Assembly (NCBI RefSeq): GCF_030145185.1
Contig: NZ_JAQYWB010000038.1
Coordinates: 1 to 57,713, forward strand
DNA from: Desulfoluna sp.
GTDB lineage: Bacteria > Desulfobacterota > Desulfobacteria > Desulfobacterales > Desulfolunaceae
Length of the DNA: 57,713 nt
Direction of reading: 5' to 3'
Shown here: positions 7,386 to 16,438 of the stretch, one piece after another
Position numbering within the stretch: position 1 is the first letter of the stretch
Layout of the letters: every line of letters starts with the position of its first letter
Notes under the pieces: model-generated
Told to the model about the DNA's origin: nothing
Seen by the model: only the letters and a program-made list of their open reading frames with translations
Database searches by the model: none
Position numbers and translations under genes: made by a program

Positions 7386-8699
7386 TTATGGTTCCAGAAT
7401 ATGTCGCACCAGATGGCGTCCCAGGGCCAGGATAATCAGGGTGGGGGGGCGTCCCGGTGACTTGGGAAACACACTGGCGTCGCAGAGGTGGAGATTCTTT
7501 ATCCCCCTGACGCGAAAATCTTCGTCCACCACTTCACCGATGGCGGCCGTCCCTCCCGGATGCCCACCGATGGATTTCACCACCCGGATGGAGGAGGGCG
7601 CCACGCCGGCTTGGGTCATCACCGAGATGGCAAGGTCCGTGGCTTCTCGGGATTTTTGCAGGTCGGCATCCGTCAGGGGTTTGGTCATCTGCCCCCGGGC
7701 ATCCACCGAGCCCACACGGTCATCGGCCACCTTGATGAACATGCCCATCATACGGTCCCATTTGCCCGACTGCAAAAGGGCCGGCCAGCCGGAAAGGGGG
7801 CGCATGAAACGGGTCAACCAGGCCCCTTTGCCGCTGACGTTTCCCAGGATGTACCCTTTTTCATCGGCCCAGGTGTCGCAGGCGTAGCTGAAGGTCATTT
7901 CTGTCCCTGTGCTTACCGGTTCATCGGCCATGCCCCAGATGACGTTCATCGGATCCATGAAAAAGTGGTCTCCGGCCTTGTCGATGCCAGAGCGTTGAAG
8001 GATGACGGCGGTGCCGACGCCACCGGCAGAGAGCACGGCTGATTCGCAGTCCACACGGAGTTTTCCATCCGGTGTTGTGGCATGAACGGCTTGGACGCGG
8101 CCCTCTTTTATTTCGAGATGGCTCACATCCGCTTCCGTGATGACGGTTGCCCCGAGGCTTGCTGCTTTGTCAATCCAGCGCCGAGCCGTCCATTTGGCAT
8201 CGTTGCGGCAACCCGTCATGCAGCCGTCGCACCCATTGCGGCAGAGAGTCTCATCGATGAATTTCTCTTGGGGCTTCAGGTCCACGCCCAGGCGGTCCCC
8301 TGCCTCGCGCAGCCGCTGAATTCCTGTCCATGGCGCACAGAACGCGTCGGAAAAGGGGGCGATGCCGATTTCACGGCTGATCTCTGTCGCATACGGGGAG
8401 AGGTCAATTCCCCAGGGTTCAAAGAGCCATGGGGGCGGGTCAAAGGCGTTTCCAGAGAAGACCACGCTGCATCCACCCAGGGTGATGGCCCGATCGATAA
8501 TGACCCCTTCCCTGGATCGGGAAAAGACGGCCCATTTGTCATAGATGCCGTAGGCATCTATTTTGCTCTTTGTGATGGGGTGGCGCGGTCCTTTTTCAAG
8601 GATCACCACATGCTTTCCCTTTTCAGCGAGTTCCAGGGCTGTGGACGCCCCGCCCGGGCCGGAGCCCACTACCACGTACTCCGTAAATATCTCCTTCAT
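7386..8699 (-). CDS. GMC-type FAD-dependent oxidoreductase
   Basis: A 437-residue flavoprotein. The N-terminal dinucleotide-binding motif is VVVGSGPGGASTALELAEKG. The C-terminal substrate half has the GMC hallmarks IGGHPGGTAAIG and, at the end, DASVFPKSPGRPPTLIILALGRH. It should oxidise an alcohol group using FAD. The cysteine-rich stretch CRNGCDGCMTGC (about residue 155-170) is like that of long-chain alcohol oxidase and gluconate-dehydrogenase-like members, and may bind a metal or Fe-S cluster. The start is set by an excellent Shine-Dalgarno (AAAGGAG, six bases before the ATG at 8699); an upstream ATG at 8723 lacks one. The gene is apparently monocistronic and its substrate is unknown. Confidence 0.82.
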   Translation of the reverse strand: MKEIFTEYVVVGSGPGGASTALELAEKGKHVVILEKGPRHPITKSKIDAYGIYDKWAVFSRSREGVIIDRAITLGGCSVVFSGNAFDPPPWLFEPWGIDLSPYATEISREIGIAPFSDAFCAPWTGIQRLREAGDRLGVDLKPQEKFIDETLCRNGCDGCMTGCRNDAKWTARRWIDKAASLGATVITEADVSHLEIKEGRVQAVHATTPDGKLRVDCESAVLSAGGVGTAVILQRSGIDKAGDHFFMDPMNVIWGMADEPVSTGTEMTFSYACDTWADEKGYILGNVSGKGAWLTRFMRPLSGWPALLQSGKWDRMMGMFIKVADDRVGSVDARGQMTKPLTDADLQKSREATDLAISVMTQAGVAPSSIRVVKSIGGHPGGTAAIGEVVDEDFRVRGIKNLHLCDASVFPKSPGRPPTLIILALGRHLVRHILEP

Positions 8700-9382
8700 G
8701 ACCGTCTCCTTTCCCGGGTTCATCGTGATCGATGACGGGTTCGGGGGTGAAGTGTTGGGTCCATCTCGACTGCCATCAATGGTGTGACTCTAAGGTTTAT
8801 GGAAGTAAACAATATTACATAAAGTGTGTAAATAGTTATTTTTGTGGCTTTTTATAAATACTCAAGGACCATGATTTACAAGAACGGATCATTGGTTTAA
8901 TGAAGAAACCATGCCCCTATGTTTGGGCGTCTTGCCCGATGTCGATCGCCCATGAGGGTAACTCTCGGGATGGACAAATCGCCGCCCTGAATCACAGCCT
9001 GGGCTACAAGGTGGGATAACGGCACCAGCTCGGGGCTTGCCGAGGCCCAGAAAATGCGGTGCTGATGTTTTTGTAGGAAGTAGGTGAGGGGGCCGGTTGT
9101 TTCGCCCTGCTTTGGCATGCATCCTATATTTCGTGGTGTGCATAATCTGACGGAGCGTCGTTTTATCTCGGCATCCGAGGGCCGGTTTTCCGGACCCCTC
9201 ATTTTTTCTCCTCCTCCCATTCATTGTTTTTTGATATGACTCGTGTTGACGATTAGAGACGCATGTCGGTGGTTAATGGAGCGTAGCGACGCTTCGAACG
9301 AAGAACGGTTTTTACAAACCACCCAGGCCCTTGTTGGTGGCTGTGACAGGGTGTAATTAAATTTTTGTGTGAAGGGAGGACG
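8700..9382. other. Intergenic region without a convincing gene
   Basis: An AT-rich stretch (8800-8880) is the probable promoter region of the minus-strand oxidoreductase. Several overlapping open frames exist at 8889-9224 but have no ribosome site and no recognisable motif. One plus-frame segment at 8939-9019 ends in NHSLGYKVG, which recalls the end of a GNAT acetyltransferase. It could be a decayed fragment, but this is too short to call. Confidence 0.4.
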
Positions 9383-9586
9383 ATGATGAAACGGTTTGCG
9401 GGTGTGATAGCGGTTGTTTTGCTTCTGTTTTTTTCAGCCTGCTCAGGGGGGGAGGAGACCGAGGAGAAAACCCGTCTCTATGATACGGAGCGCACGGCCC
9501 TTGAAAAAGCCAAAGAGGTGGAGTCGATACTGCTGAAGGCGGACGAAAAAAGGCGGGAAGAGGTCGAAGCCTTTGAAAATAACTAG
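9383..9586 (+). CDS. Small lipoprotein
   Basis: A 67-residue protein: MMKRFAGVIAVVLLLFFSAC is a signal peptide ending in a lipobox (FFSAC). It is followed by a Gly/Glu-rich linker and a charged, probably helical tail rich in Glu and Lys. The ATG at 9383 has a strong Shine-Dalgarno (GGGAGG at 9374-9379). It ends 52 bp before the gene for a zinc-type binding lipoprotein-like protein and is probably co-transcribed with it. No family is recognised. The helical tail after the acyl-Cys is a layout seen in small entericidin/Lpp-like envelope lipoproteins. Confidence 0.7.
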   Translation: MMKRFAGVIAVVLLLFFSACSGGEETEEKTRLYDTERTALEKAKEVESILLKADEKRREEVEAFENN

Positions 9587-9638
9587 GGCGGCCTGGCATC
9601 CAGGGGTGGGAGGCCGCCGTTACGGAATAGGGGAAACG

Positions 9639-10562
9639 ATGAGAAAACGGGTGATTTCAGCGTGGGTGGGTCTTGTTTTTCTGATGGGCGTCACCTTGAA
9701 TGCCGGGGCCGAGGAGGTCAGGGTCAAGGCGTTTGTCAGTATTCCTCCTCAGCAAGCTTTTTTGGAGCGCATTGGAGGGGATCGTGTGGAGGTGAGGGTG
9801 CTGCTTACTCCCGGGGAAAGCCCGGCGATGTATCGCCCGAAACCTTCCAAGGTGGCCAGACTGGCGGCGTCGGATCTTTTTTTTCGTATCGGGCTTCCTT
9901 ATGAAACCCTTCTTATCTCGAAAATAAAGAGTATGGCCGGTGATTTGACGGTGGTCGATACCCGTAAAGGGGTGGCCCTGCTGTCCATGGGGGAGCACTC
10001 GCATGGCGAGGCATCCGAACACACGAAGGGGAGAGGTCACGGCGAGGATATCGGGAATGACGAAGGCATGGATCCCCATATCTGGCTGGACCCGATGCGT
10101 GTGGTCGCGATGGCGGGGACCATGAGGGATGCCCTGGTAGCCGCAGATCCCGAGGGGCGGTTGATCTATGAAGCCGGGAGCGAGTCCTTGATACGGGAGC
10201 TTGTTGCACTTCATCAAACCTTATCAGCTGCCCTGGCGCCTTTGGCAGGTGAAACCCTTTATGTCTTTCATCCGGCCTTCGGATATTTCGCCGATGCCTA
10301 CGGGCTGGTACAGAAGGCGGTGGAGGTGGAGGGCAAGAGTCCCAAAGGCAGGGCGCTTACACGGTACATTGCCCAGGCCAGGGCCGAGGGAGTGCGCGTG
10401 ATATTCGTGCAGCCCCAATTTGATCGGAATGCAGCAGATAAGGTGGCTGCAGCTGTGGGTGGGGTGGTGGTGCCCCTGGATCCTCTGGCGCCGCATTATT
10501 TCAAAAACCTTCGAAGTATGGCCGAGGTTGTGGCAAAAAGGCTGGGAGAGAGGGAACACTGA
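9639..10562 (+). CDS. ZnuA-like metal ABC transporter substrate-binding protein
   Basis: A 307-residue periplasmic protein of the cluster A-I metal-binding family. A signal peptide (about 1-24, ending NAGA) is followed by VKAFVSIPPQQAFLERIGGD and LLTPGESPAMYRPKPSKVARL, the usual Hxx-type start of ZnuA/TroA proteins. The family's first ligand His is replaced here (MYRPKPS). A His/Asp-rich loop (GEHSHGEASEHTKGRGHGED) and MDPHIWLDP supply metal ligands, and VFHPAFGYFADAYGL another. The ATG at 9639 follows a good Shine-Dalgarno (AGGGGAA); a longer frame upstream is unlikely. No permease or ATPase gene is adjacent, so the protein is an orphan receptor here, feeding a transporter encoded elsewhere or buffering zinc. 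Confidence 0.85.
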   Translation: MRKRVISAWVGLVFLMGVTLNAGAEEVRVKAFVSIPPQQAFLERIGGDRVEVRVLLTPGESPAMYRPKPSKVARLAASDLFFRIGLPYETLLISKIKSMAGDLTVVDTRKGVALLSMGEHSHGEASEHTKGRGHGEDIGNDEGMDPHIWLDPMRVVAMAGTMRDALVAADPEGRLIYEAGSESLIRELVALHQTLSAALAPLAGETLYVFHPAFGYFADAYGLVQKAVEVEGKSPKGRALTRYIAQARAEGVRVIFVQPQFDRNAADKVAAAVGGVVVPLDPLAPHYFKNLRSMAEVVAKRLGEREH

Positions 10563-10689
10563 TTTTTTTGTTCGTCTTGATGCGGGACGATTAGGTTAGA
10601 AAGAAGAGGGAAGACGGCTTTGGCCGCTTTAGCGGGCGGGTCGTTTGGGTTAGGAATCATTTTATATCAGGTTGGGTCTGGAGGGAAGG

Positions 10690-12126
10690 GTGCTGGAAAA
10701 ATGGTGGGTGGCGGATGGCGTGTCTGAAAACGACTCTGGGGCAGCAGAGTCACATCAGATGATAGGGGCGGGGAAGGCTGAAGGTGCAGGTGTTTCTGCA
10801 GAGGTTCTTCTTCGGACCAGGGCGGGCGTGGCCTATATCGGGATTGAGCCCAACGGGGTCATCTCCCAGTGGGATGGTTCGGCAGAGAGCTTTTTTGGAT
10901 ATGATGCGGAGCATATGATCGGACGCGATTTGTATCTCCTCGTGCCCTCGGTGGAAGAGGAGGAGACGCTCCGGAAATTTTTCATTAGCTGTCTCAGAGG
11001 AGGGGCGGGGGCTGAAGTGTCCACGACCTGTGTGAATCAGCACGGTGACATTTTAGTCTGCCGGTGGTATGCCGTCCCGGCGGTTCAGGCTTCTGCAGAC
11101 CGGGGGCTGACGGTCCTGGTGAAAAATGTCACGGAGCAGATGCATGCGGTGACGGATCTGAATCGGGTTCGACACGAGGCTCGGAATCTTTTCAGCAGCG
11201 CCCCCATCGGTATTTTTCAGGCGGATATCAGGCGGCGCATCGTCGTCGTCAATCCCGAACTCGCGTGGATGCTGGGCTATGAATCCCCTGCGCTTCTCAT
11301 TTCCACCGTTGAGGATGTTTCCTCAATCTTCGATGATCCGAAGCAGGCCAAAGCCTTTTTGTTTCAGCTCTATGAGGGTGAGCAGCTCAGTCGGTTCAGG
11401 TGTCGCTTGCGTCGACGGGACGGCGGTATTGTCTGGGCCTTGTGCTACGGACAGATTACTCGGAATGCAACGGACCGTACGAATGGGTTCTTCGGATTTT
11501 GCATTGATATCTCCCAGACCATCCGCGCCGAGACCGAGTTGAAACGTGTCAACGATGAGCTTCGGCTGGTTTCGATTCGGGACGGGTTGACCCGCATCGC
11601 CAATCGCCGTCATTTCGATGACTGCATGGATATGGAATGGAAACGTCATGTACGGGAAAAAGCACCGCTTTCATTTATCATCTGCGATATTGATCATTTT
11701 AAAAACTATAATGACACCTACGGGCATCAGGCAGGGGATCAATGTCTGGTGAAGGTCGCCGAAGCCCTGGCTTCCTGCGTTCATCGGCCTGGGGATCTGG
11801 TGGCCCGCTACGGCGGTGAAGAGTTTGCGGTGATCCTCTCCTGCACCCATCTGAGCGGAGCCCGTCACCTTGCCGAGAAAATGAGACGGCGGGTGGAAGC
11901 GCTCGTTATTTCGACGGGAAAAGATGAGGAGACCGCCTGTGTGACCATCAGCTTGGGGCTTGTCTCCATGCATCCGGACAGAAAGAGCTCCGCTGAAGAG
12001 TTGATCCGCAGGGCGGACGGTGCGCTCTACGAAGCAAAGGGGAGTGGGCGAAATCGTTGTGTGGCTTGCGGGATGGGTCCGGATGAGGCGAGTCCGGCGG
12101 TACAGGATGCCCCTTCTTTTGCCTGA
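10690..12126 (+). CDS. Diguanylate cyclase with two PAS domains
   Basis: A 478-residue soluble signalling enzyme making cyclic di-GMP from GTP. The first PAS domain (about 35-150) includes GVISQWDGSAESFFGYDAEHMIG. The second PAS/PAC (about 165-285) includes APIGIFQADIRRRIVVVNPE. The C-terminal GGDEF domain (about 300-460) has IRDGLTRIANRRHFD, DIDHFKNYNDTYGHQAGDQ and the intact active site YGGEEFAVI. No transmembrane segment is seen. An RxxD inhibitory site is not evident before GGEEF. The GTG at 10690 is preferred (GGAGGG Shine-Dalgarno at 10680-10685); a TTG at 10672 would add six residues. The gene ends near a strong bidirectional terminator. Confidence 0.9.
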   Translation: MLEKWWVADGVSENDSGAAESHQMIGAGKAEGAGVSAEVLLRTRAGVAYIGIEPNGVISQWDGSAESFFGYDAEHMIGRDLYLLVPSVEEEETLRKFFISCLRGGAGAEVSTTCVNQHGDILVCRWYAVPAVQASADRGLTVLVKNVTEQMHAVTDLNRVRHEARNLFSSAPIGIFQADIRRRIVVVNPELAWMLGYESPALLISTVEDVSSIFDDPKQAKAFLFQLYEGEQLSRFRCRLRRRDGGIVWALCYGQITRNATDRTNGFFGFCIDISQTIRAETELKRVNDELRLVSIRDGLTRIANRRHFDDCMDMEWKRHVREKAPLSFIICDIDHFKNYNDTYGHQAGDQCLVKVAEALASCVHRPGDLVARYGGEEFAVILSCTHLSGARHLAEKMRRRVEALVISTGKDEETACVTISLGLVSMHPDRKSSAEELIRRADGALYEAKGSGRNRCVACGMGPDEASPAVQDAPSFA

Positions 12127-12200
12127 TCGGATGATTCGGTGAGTTCTGTCGTGGATACCGGTTTGGCGAGACAGGGCCCTGTGAAGAAAAAAGATAAAAA

Positions 12201-12228
12201 AAAGCACCCGAAATCGGGTGCTTTTTTT
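12201..12228. terminator. Bidirectional rho-independent terminator
   Basis: AAAGCACCCGA (12201-12211) and TCGGGTGCTTT (12214-12224) form a perfect 11-bp stem with a 2-nt loop, with an A-run on the left and a T-run on the right. It lies between the convergent diguanylate cyclase and RecA-like ATPase genes and serves both. Confidence 0.93.
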
Positions 12229-12284
12229 GTAAGAGCGGGCCATCTTGATTCACACAGCGAAAACAACGCCACGTGAAGGGTCTG

Positions 12285-12971
12285 CTACCGAATGATCATG
12301 GTCTCGGGATCGAGGACGGCAGCATCTTTATCTGCCTTGGCACCTTTAACGGCTTTGACGAAAATGGTGTTGTTCTCGGGAATGATCTGGAGCAGGGTCG
12401 AGAAGATGTCGTCAACGCCGGTCAGCTGAACGGGAAGTCCATTATCAGCGGGCGCTTCGTGACGGTGGGTCTTGACGGTCAAGAGGGCAAAGGAACCCGT
12501 ACGGGCGGCAAGCGCTTTGAGCTCTTCCATATCGGCACGGCTCTTCTCTTCGAAGGGGTAACCATCAATGATCATCATGTCGGGTTTAAAAAGGCCCTGT
12601 TCGATGAGATCGGTGATGCGCTCTTCGAGTCGTGCGACGGAGAAACCGTCCACATTCATGGTCAGGATCATGCGGTTGGGAAGAATTTCGTCATACGCGG
12701 ACTGAGGTTCTTCGACACGGTTCAGGTCTGCCAGGTTGGTGAACATTTCATTGTACCAGACGTTGACCTTAACCACGGGCTCATCCAGACTGACATGAAG
12801 CACGTTTTTTCCGCATGCCATGGCGTGGAGCGCCATCTGCACAACCATTGAAGTTTTGCCGAGGCCGGCACGGGCCATCACAGCGCCCAGCTCACCCCCG
12901 TTGATCATATCATCACAATCGATACCAAGGGCACCGAAAGGGTTCCTGAAGATCAATTCCTTCTTTGTCAT
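12285..12971 (-). CDS. RecA/DnaB-like P-loop ATPase, function unknown
   Basis: A 228-residue protein. The N-terminal half has a RecA-superfamily core. The Walker A-like loop is ARAGLGKTSMVVQMALHAM (about 33-51). The segment KNVLHVSLDEPVVKVNVWYNE resembles the DnaB/KaiC strand-2 region. A Walker B-like strand MMIIDGYPFEE lies near residue 134. The length is that of a single RecA domain with no helicase N-terminal domain. The start is supported by an AGAGGA Shine-Dalgarno. It lies 120 bp downstream of the EF-G gene on the same strand. I do not recognise a named family; KaiC-like or DnaB-like regulatory ATPase is the best description. Confidence 0.7.
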   Translation of the reverse strand: MTKKELIFRNPFGALGIDCDDMINGGELGAVMARAGLGKTSMVVQMALHAMACGKNVLHVSLDEPVVKVNVWYNEMFTNLADLNRVEEPQSAYDEILPNRMILTMNVDGFSVARLEERITDLIEQGLFKPDMMIIDGYPFEEKSRADMEELKALAARTGSFALLTVKTHRHEAPADNGLPVQLTGVDDIFSTLLQIIPENNTIFVKAVKGAKADKDAAVLDPETMIIR

Positions 12972-13091
12972 AGTATCCTCTCTTGTCGCTGAGGTTCGTA
13001 CTCAAAAAGACCCCGAGGGTTCAACCCGGCAGCGCCTCACAACACTCAACCAGAATGTTCGGAAGCCGCCGGGTGATTGTGTCCCATCAGG

Positions 13092-15176
13092 TTACTTGGC
13101 GGCTTTCTCTTCGCGCACCCTTTTTTCAATCTCTTCCGATACAGAGGAGGGCACCGTTTTATAGGCGCTGAACTCCATGGTGTACTGGGCTTTGCCCTGG
13201 GTGGAAGAGCGAAGTACGGTGGAGAACCCAAACATCTCAGCAAGAGGGACCTGAGCTTCAATACGGCTCATGGTTCCTTCGTCCTGAGAACCAAGGATAA
13301 TACCCCTGCGCTGGTTAATCAAGCCCATACATGGGCCCTGGAACTCATTGGGGCTTTCAATTTCGACTTTCATGATGGGTTCCTGAACAACAGGCTTGGC
13401 TCTTTCATACGCCTGCTTGAACGCACCACGTGCCGCAGCCTGGAAAGCCATCTCAGAGGAGTCAACCGCGTGGAAGCCACCGTCAACGAGGGTGACAGCG
13501 ATGCCGGTTACAGGGAACTCAAGCTTGGGCCCTTTGGCCATGCAGCTTTCGAAGCCCTTCCCGCATGAGGGGATGAACTGGGTGGGGATACGTCCGCCCA
13601 CAACCTTGCTTTCGAAGGAGAACTGCTCATCTTCCAGAGGCTCGATGAAACCCATGACTTTACCGAACTGACCGGAACCACCCGTCTGCTTCTTGTGGGT
13701 GTAATCGAATTCAGCACGTCGTGTAATGGTCTCACGGTAAGCCACGCGGGGCTTTCCGGTTTCCACTTCTGCGCCGTATTCACGCTTCATGCGCTCAACA
13801 TAAACTTCCAGGTGAAGTTCGCCCATGCCTTCGATGATGGTCTCGTTGGTCTCATCATCGTTGTAGGAGCGAAAGGTGGGGTCCTCTTTGGTGAAGCGGT
13901 TGAGGGCCTTACTCATGTTGATCTGAGCCTTATTGTCCTTGGGCTTGATGGACAGGGAGATAACGGGCTCGGGAACGAACATACTCATCATGGAGTAGTT
14001 GATGGCAGGGTCTACAAAGGTATCGCCAGAGGAACAGTCTACACCGAAGAGAGCGCCGATGTAGCCAGCGGGAATTTCGGTGATATCTTCCATGTCTGAG
14101 GCGTGCATGCGCACCAGGCGACCGACCTTGATCTTACGGCCGTTCTTGGAGTTGTTGACGGTGTCGCCTTTTTTCAGGGAACCCTGATAGACACGGATAT
14201 AGGTAAGCTGACCGTACTGCCCGTCTTCCAGTTTAAAGGCAAGGGCTACGGTGGGCTTTTCGCTGTCACCCTCGAGCACCACGGGGGCCTCTTCGTTGTC
14301 GAGGTCCAGGGCATCGTTGACGATGTCATCAGGGGTCGGCAGGTAACGCGTTACCGCGTCAAGCAGGGGCTGTACAGCCTTATTTTTGTAAGCGGAACCC
14401 ATGAAAACAGGGGTAATCTTGCGTGCGATGGTTCCGATACGAATAGCTTCTACGAGCATCTCTTCACTGATTTCAGACTCTTCGAGAATGGCATCGGTGA
14501 GGGGCTCAGAAAAAAGAGATGCCTGATCCACGAGCTCTTCGCGCTTGGCCTGTGCTTCTTCGGCGAGCTCTGCAGGGATCTCTTCAATGCGGATTGATTC
14601 GCCATTGTCCCCGTCAAAGTAGTACGCCTTCATGGCGACAAGATCCACCACGCCCTGGAGCTGGTCTTCAAGACCGATGGGCAGCTGCATGGCGACCGCG
14701 TTGTGGCCCAGTTTTTCGTTCAGCTGGCCAATAACTCGGAAGGGGTTGGCTCCGCTTCGGTCACATTTGTTGACGAAGGCGATACAAGGAACTTTGTAGC
14801 GCTTCATCTGGGCATCAACGGTGATGGACTGTGACTGGACGCCGGACACAGAGCAAAGAACCAGAATAGCACCGTCAAGAACACGCAGGGAACGTTCTAC
14901 TTCGATGGTGAAGTCAACGTGGCCCGGGGTGTCGATGATGTTGATCTCATGTCCCTTCCATTCGCAGTATGTCGCTGCGGAGGCAATGGTGATGCCCCTT
15001 TCCTTTTCAAGTTCCATGGAATCCATGGTGGCGCCGACGCCGTCTTTACCTTTTACATCGTGGATCGCGTGGATTCTGTCGGTGTAAAAGAGAATGCGCT
15101 CGGTCAGGGTGGTCTTCCCAGAGTCGATGTGGGCGCTAATACCTATGTTTCTAACTGTCTGCAAGTCGGTCTTCAT
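13092..15176 (-). CDS. fusA: Elongation factor G, mitochondrial-EFG1-like paralogue (spdEFG1 type)
   Basis: A 694-residue translational GTPase catalysing ribosome translocation. The G1 motif [20 protein letters not shown], the G2/switch I region [18 protein letters not shown]3 DTPGH and G4 NKCD are all present, followed by domains II-V through the usual C-terminal length. The N-terminal sequence ([27 protein letters not shown]) is that of mitochondrial EFG1 and the spdEFG1 group, not of canonical bacterial EF-G, which has HIDAGKTT. In bacteria with spdEFG1 a partner spdEFG2 takes over recycling; none is in this window. The ATG at 15176 has a GAAGGA Shine-Dalgarno. The gene is away from the str operon. 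Confidence 0.93.
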   Translation of the reverse strand: MKTDLQTVRNIGISAHIDSGKTTLTERILFYTDRIHAIHDVKGKDGVGATMDSMELEKERGITIASAATYCEWKGHEINIIDTPGHVDFTIEVERSLRVLDGAILVLCSVSGVQSQSITVDAQMKRYKVPCIAFVNKCDRSGANPFRVIGQLNEKLGHNAVAMQLPIGLEDQLQGVVDLVAMKAYYFDGDNGESIRIEEIPAELAEEAQAKREELVDQASLFSEPLTDAILEESEISEEMLVEAIRIGTIARKITPVFMGSAYKNKAVQPLLDAVTRYLPTPDDIVNDALDLDNEEAPVVLEGDSEKPTVALAFKLEDGQYGQLTYIRVYQGSLKKGDTVNNSKNGRKIKVGRLVRMHASDMEDITEIPAGYIGALFGVDCSSGDTFVDPAINYSMMSMFVPEPVISLSIKPKDNKAQINMSKALNRFTKEDPTFRSYNDDETNETIIEGMGELHLEVYVERMKREYGAEVETGKPRVAYRETITRRAEFDYTHKKQTGGSGQFGKVMGFIEPLEDEQFSFESKVVGGRIPTQFIPSCGKGFESCMAKGPKLEFPVTGIAVTLVDGGFHAVDSSEMAFQAAARGAFKQAYERAKPVVQEPIMKVEIESPNEFQGPCMGLINQRRGIILGSQDEGTMSRIEAQVPLAEMFGFSTVLRSSTQGKAQYTMEFSAYKTVPSSVSEEIEKRVREEKAAK

Positions 15177-15268
15177 TGTCACGTATCCTTCTTGAAAAAA
15201 CGATCGAGGCAGCACATGGTACACCCTTAACCTACAGAGAATGAAGATAAATCTTTCCCTGCCCGGTG

Positions 15269-15297
15269 AGTATAAACCACACGTTACCCCGGTTTAA
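15269..15297 (-). promoter_or_regulatory. Candidate promoter of the EF-G gene
   Basis: The minus strand has TATACT (15274-15269) preceded by a 17-bp spacer and TTAAAC. The -10 is good and the -35 weak. It lies about 95 bp upstream of the ATG. Confidence 0.4.
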
Positions 15298-15868
15298 CGA
15301 GCCTTTCCAGATTGTGCTCATGGTGATTTGTTTGCTTAGACCAGACAAAAGGCCGGCGTCAGGAGCAATCAAGGGCACCGAATATATATAAAAGCCTATG
15401 ATTGTCAATGTTAAATTCTCTCGAGAGAACCTTTTGTTCTCATTAAAAAGGGGTTTCCATAGAGCACAGGGCAGAAACGAAGAACAGAAGAAGCACGAAA
15501 ATGGAGACTCATAGTATTTTCGGATTTCGTTTTCATGGGGTGTGTATGGGCAGAGAATGCTTGTGTGATGCGCGGGCCAATGGATGAAATCTTAGATAGT
15601 TATACCGGATTGGTACCCCGAGGTCAATCCGGGAAGATTTGGCGATGGATAACCGTGAGGGTGCTTCAGCGAAGGGCCTTGATGCGTGGAGGGATCGCAG
15701 GGGAATCCGAGGGCTCATTTTTTATTCATTAATTTTCGTTTGCGGGCCATTGGCGAGGCTTTGGTGCCGTCGATGGCGGGTTGTGGACCTCTCGGTACAC
15801 TGGGGTTGTTTTGCTTGCAAGGCGGGCAGGTAGATGCTACAAGAATCCCAGAATTTGATATGCAATTT
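15298..15868. other. Intergenic region between EF-G and the thiamin operon
   Basis: No convincing gene is present; the short frames here lack ribosome sites and motifs. The main visible structure is a pair of overlapping palindromes. TTCTCTCGAGAGAA (15416-15429) is a perfect 14-bp palindrome. GAGAAC (15425-15430) also pairs with GTTCTC (15436-15441). The promoter of the thi operon should lie in the last 150 bp before the riboswitch. Confidence 0.5.
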
Positions 15869-15953
15869 AGCTGGGGGTGCCCTGAGAAGGGCTGAGACGG
15901 AGAGATTCCAACCCTTTGAACCTGATGCAGTTTGCACTGCCGTAGGGAAGCCC
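15869..15953 (+). promoter_or_regulatory. TPP (THI element) riboswitch
   Basis: The hallmarks of the thiamin pyrophosphate aptamer are present in order: GGGGGTGCC, CTGAGA, then ACCCTTTGAACCTGATG and the 3' part ending CACTGCCGTAGGGAAGC. It lies about 285 bp upstream of thiS with a terminator between (16004-16030), the usual arrangement in which TPP binding stops transcription of the thi genes. Confidence 0.97.
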
Positions 15954-16003
15954 ATAGAGATGGTTATGTCGCCGCGCACCCAGCGCCCGATTTGATCGTA
16001 TCA

Positions 16004-16030
16004 GGCTGCCTGCGGGCGGCCTTTTTTTTT
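16004..16030 (+). terminator. Riboswitch-controlled terminator
   Basis: GGCTGCC (16004-16010), loop TGCG, GGCGGCC (16015-16021), then nine T. It is the expression platform of the TPP riboswitch. About 200 nt of further leader follow before thiS, in which I see no gene. Confidence 0.88.
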
Positions 16031-16237
16031 GCCCGCTCGCGGCTTGGCCCTTTGGACACACGATCCAAAGAGCCCGAAATTTCCTCGGGATCATCGGACC
16101 CACGCCATGGAAACCTCTTTCTTGGCATCTCCCCTTATAATTTTTCCGTTTGCCCTCAGCACATTGCCCTGATTCCAAGCTTTTCGGCGTATTTTTTTTG
16201 CAGTCGAGGTTTCTAAGGATTCACAGGAGGTGTGTGT

Positions 16238-16438
16238 ATGAGGGTTAATGGGTGCGAAGAGGGCCTTCCTGAGGGTGGGGTCACCCTTGAAGGTTTTCTG
16301 GAACGAAAAGGGCTCCACCCCGGCAGTGTCGTGGTGGAACGCAATGGAGAGGTGGTTGAGCGCTCCCGGTTCGGAGTGATCACTCTGGGGAATACGGACA
16401 TACTTGAAATCCTGCGATTTGTGGGGGGGGGCTGTTGA
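16238..16438 (+). CDS. thiS: Sulfur carrier protein ThiS
   Basis: A 66-residue ubiquitin-like protein that carries sulfur as a C-terminal thiocarboxylate for thiazole synthesis. The beta-grasp fold includes [20 protein letters not shown] and [19 protein letters not shown]. The ATG at 16238 follows an AGGAGG Shine-Dalgarno. The chain ends in Gly-Gly-Gly-Cys instead of the usual Gly-Gly, so the last Cys would have to be removed or tolerated before activation by ThiF. A run of nine G (16423-16431) codes for the Gly tail and could also hide a sequencing length error, although the reading frame fits the thiG overlap as given. The stop overlaps the thiG ATG by one base. Confidence 0.9.
   Translation: MRVNGCEEGLPEGGVTLEGFLERKGLHPGSVVVERNGEVVERSRFGVITLGNTDILEILRFVGGGC

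Noticed and set aside
8889-9224. Minus-strand frames and a GNAT-like tail at 8939-9019
   Set aside because: No ribosome site, no full domain; similarity to an acetyltransferase end is only a few residues.
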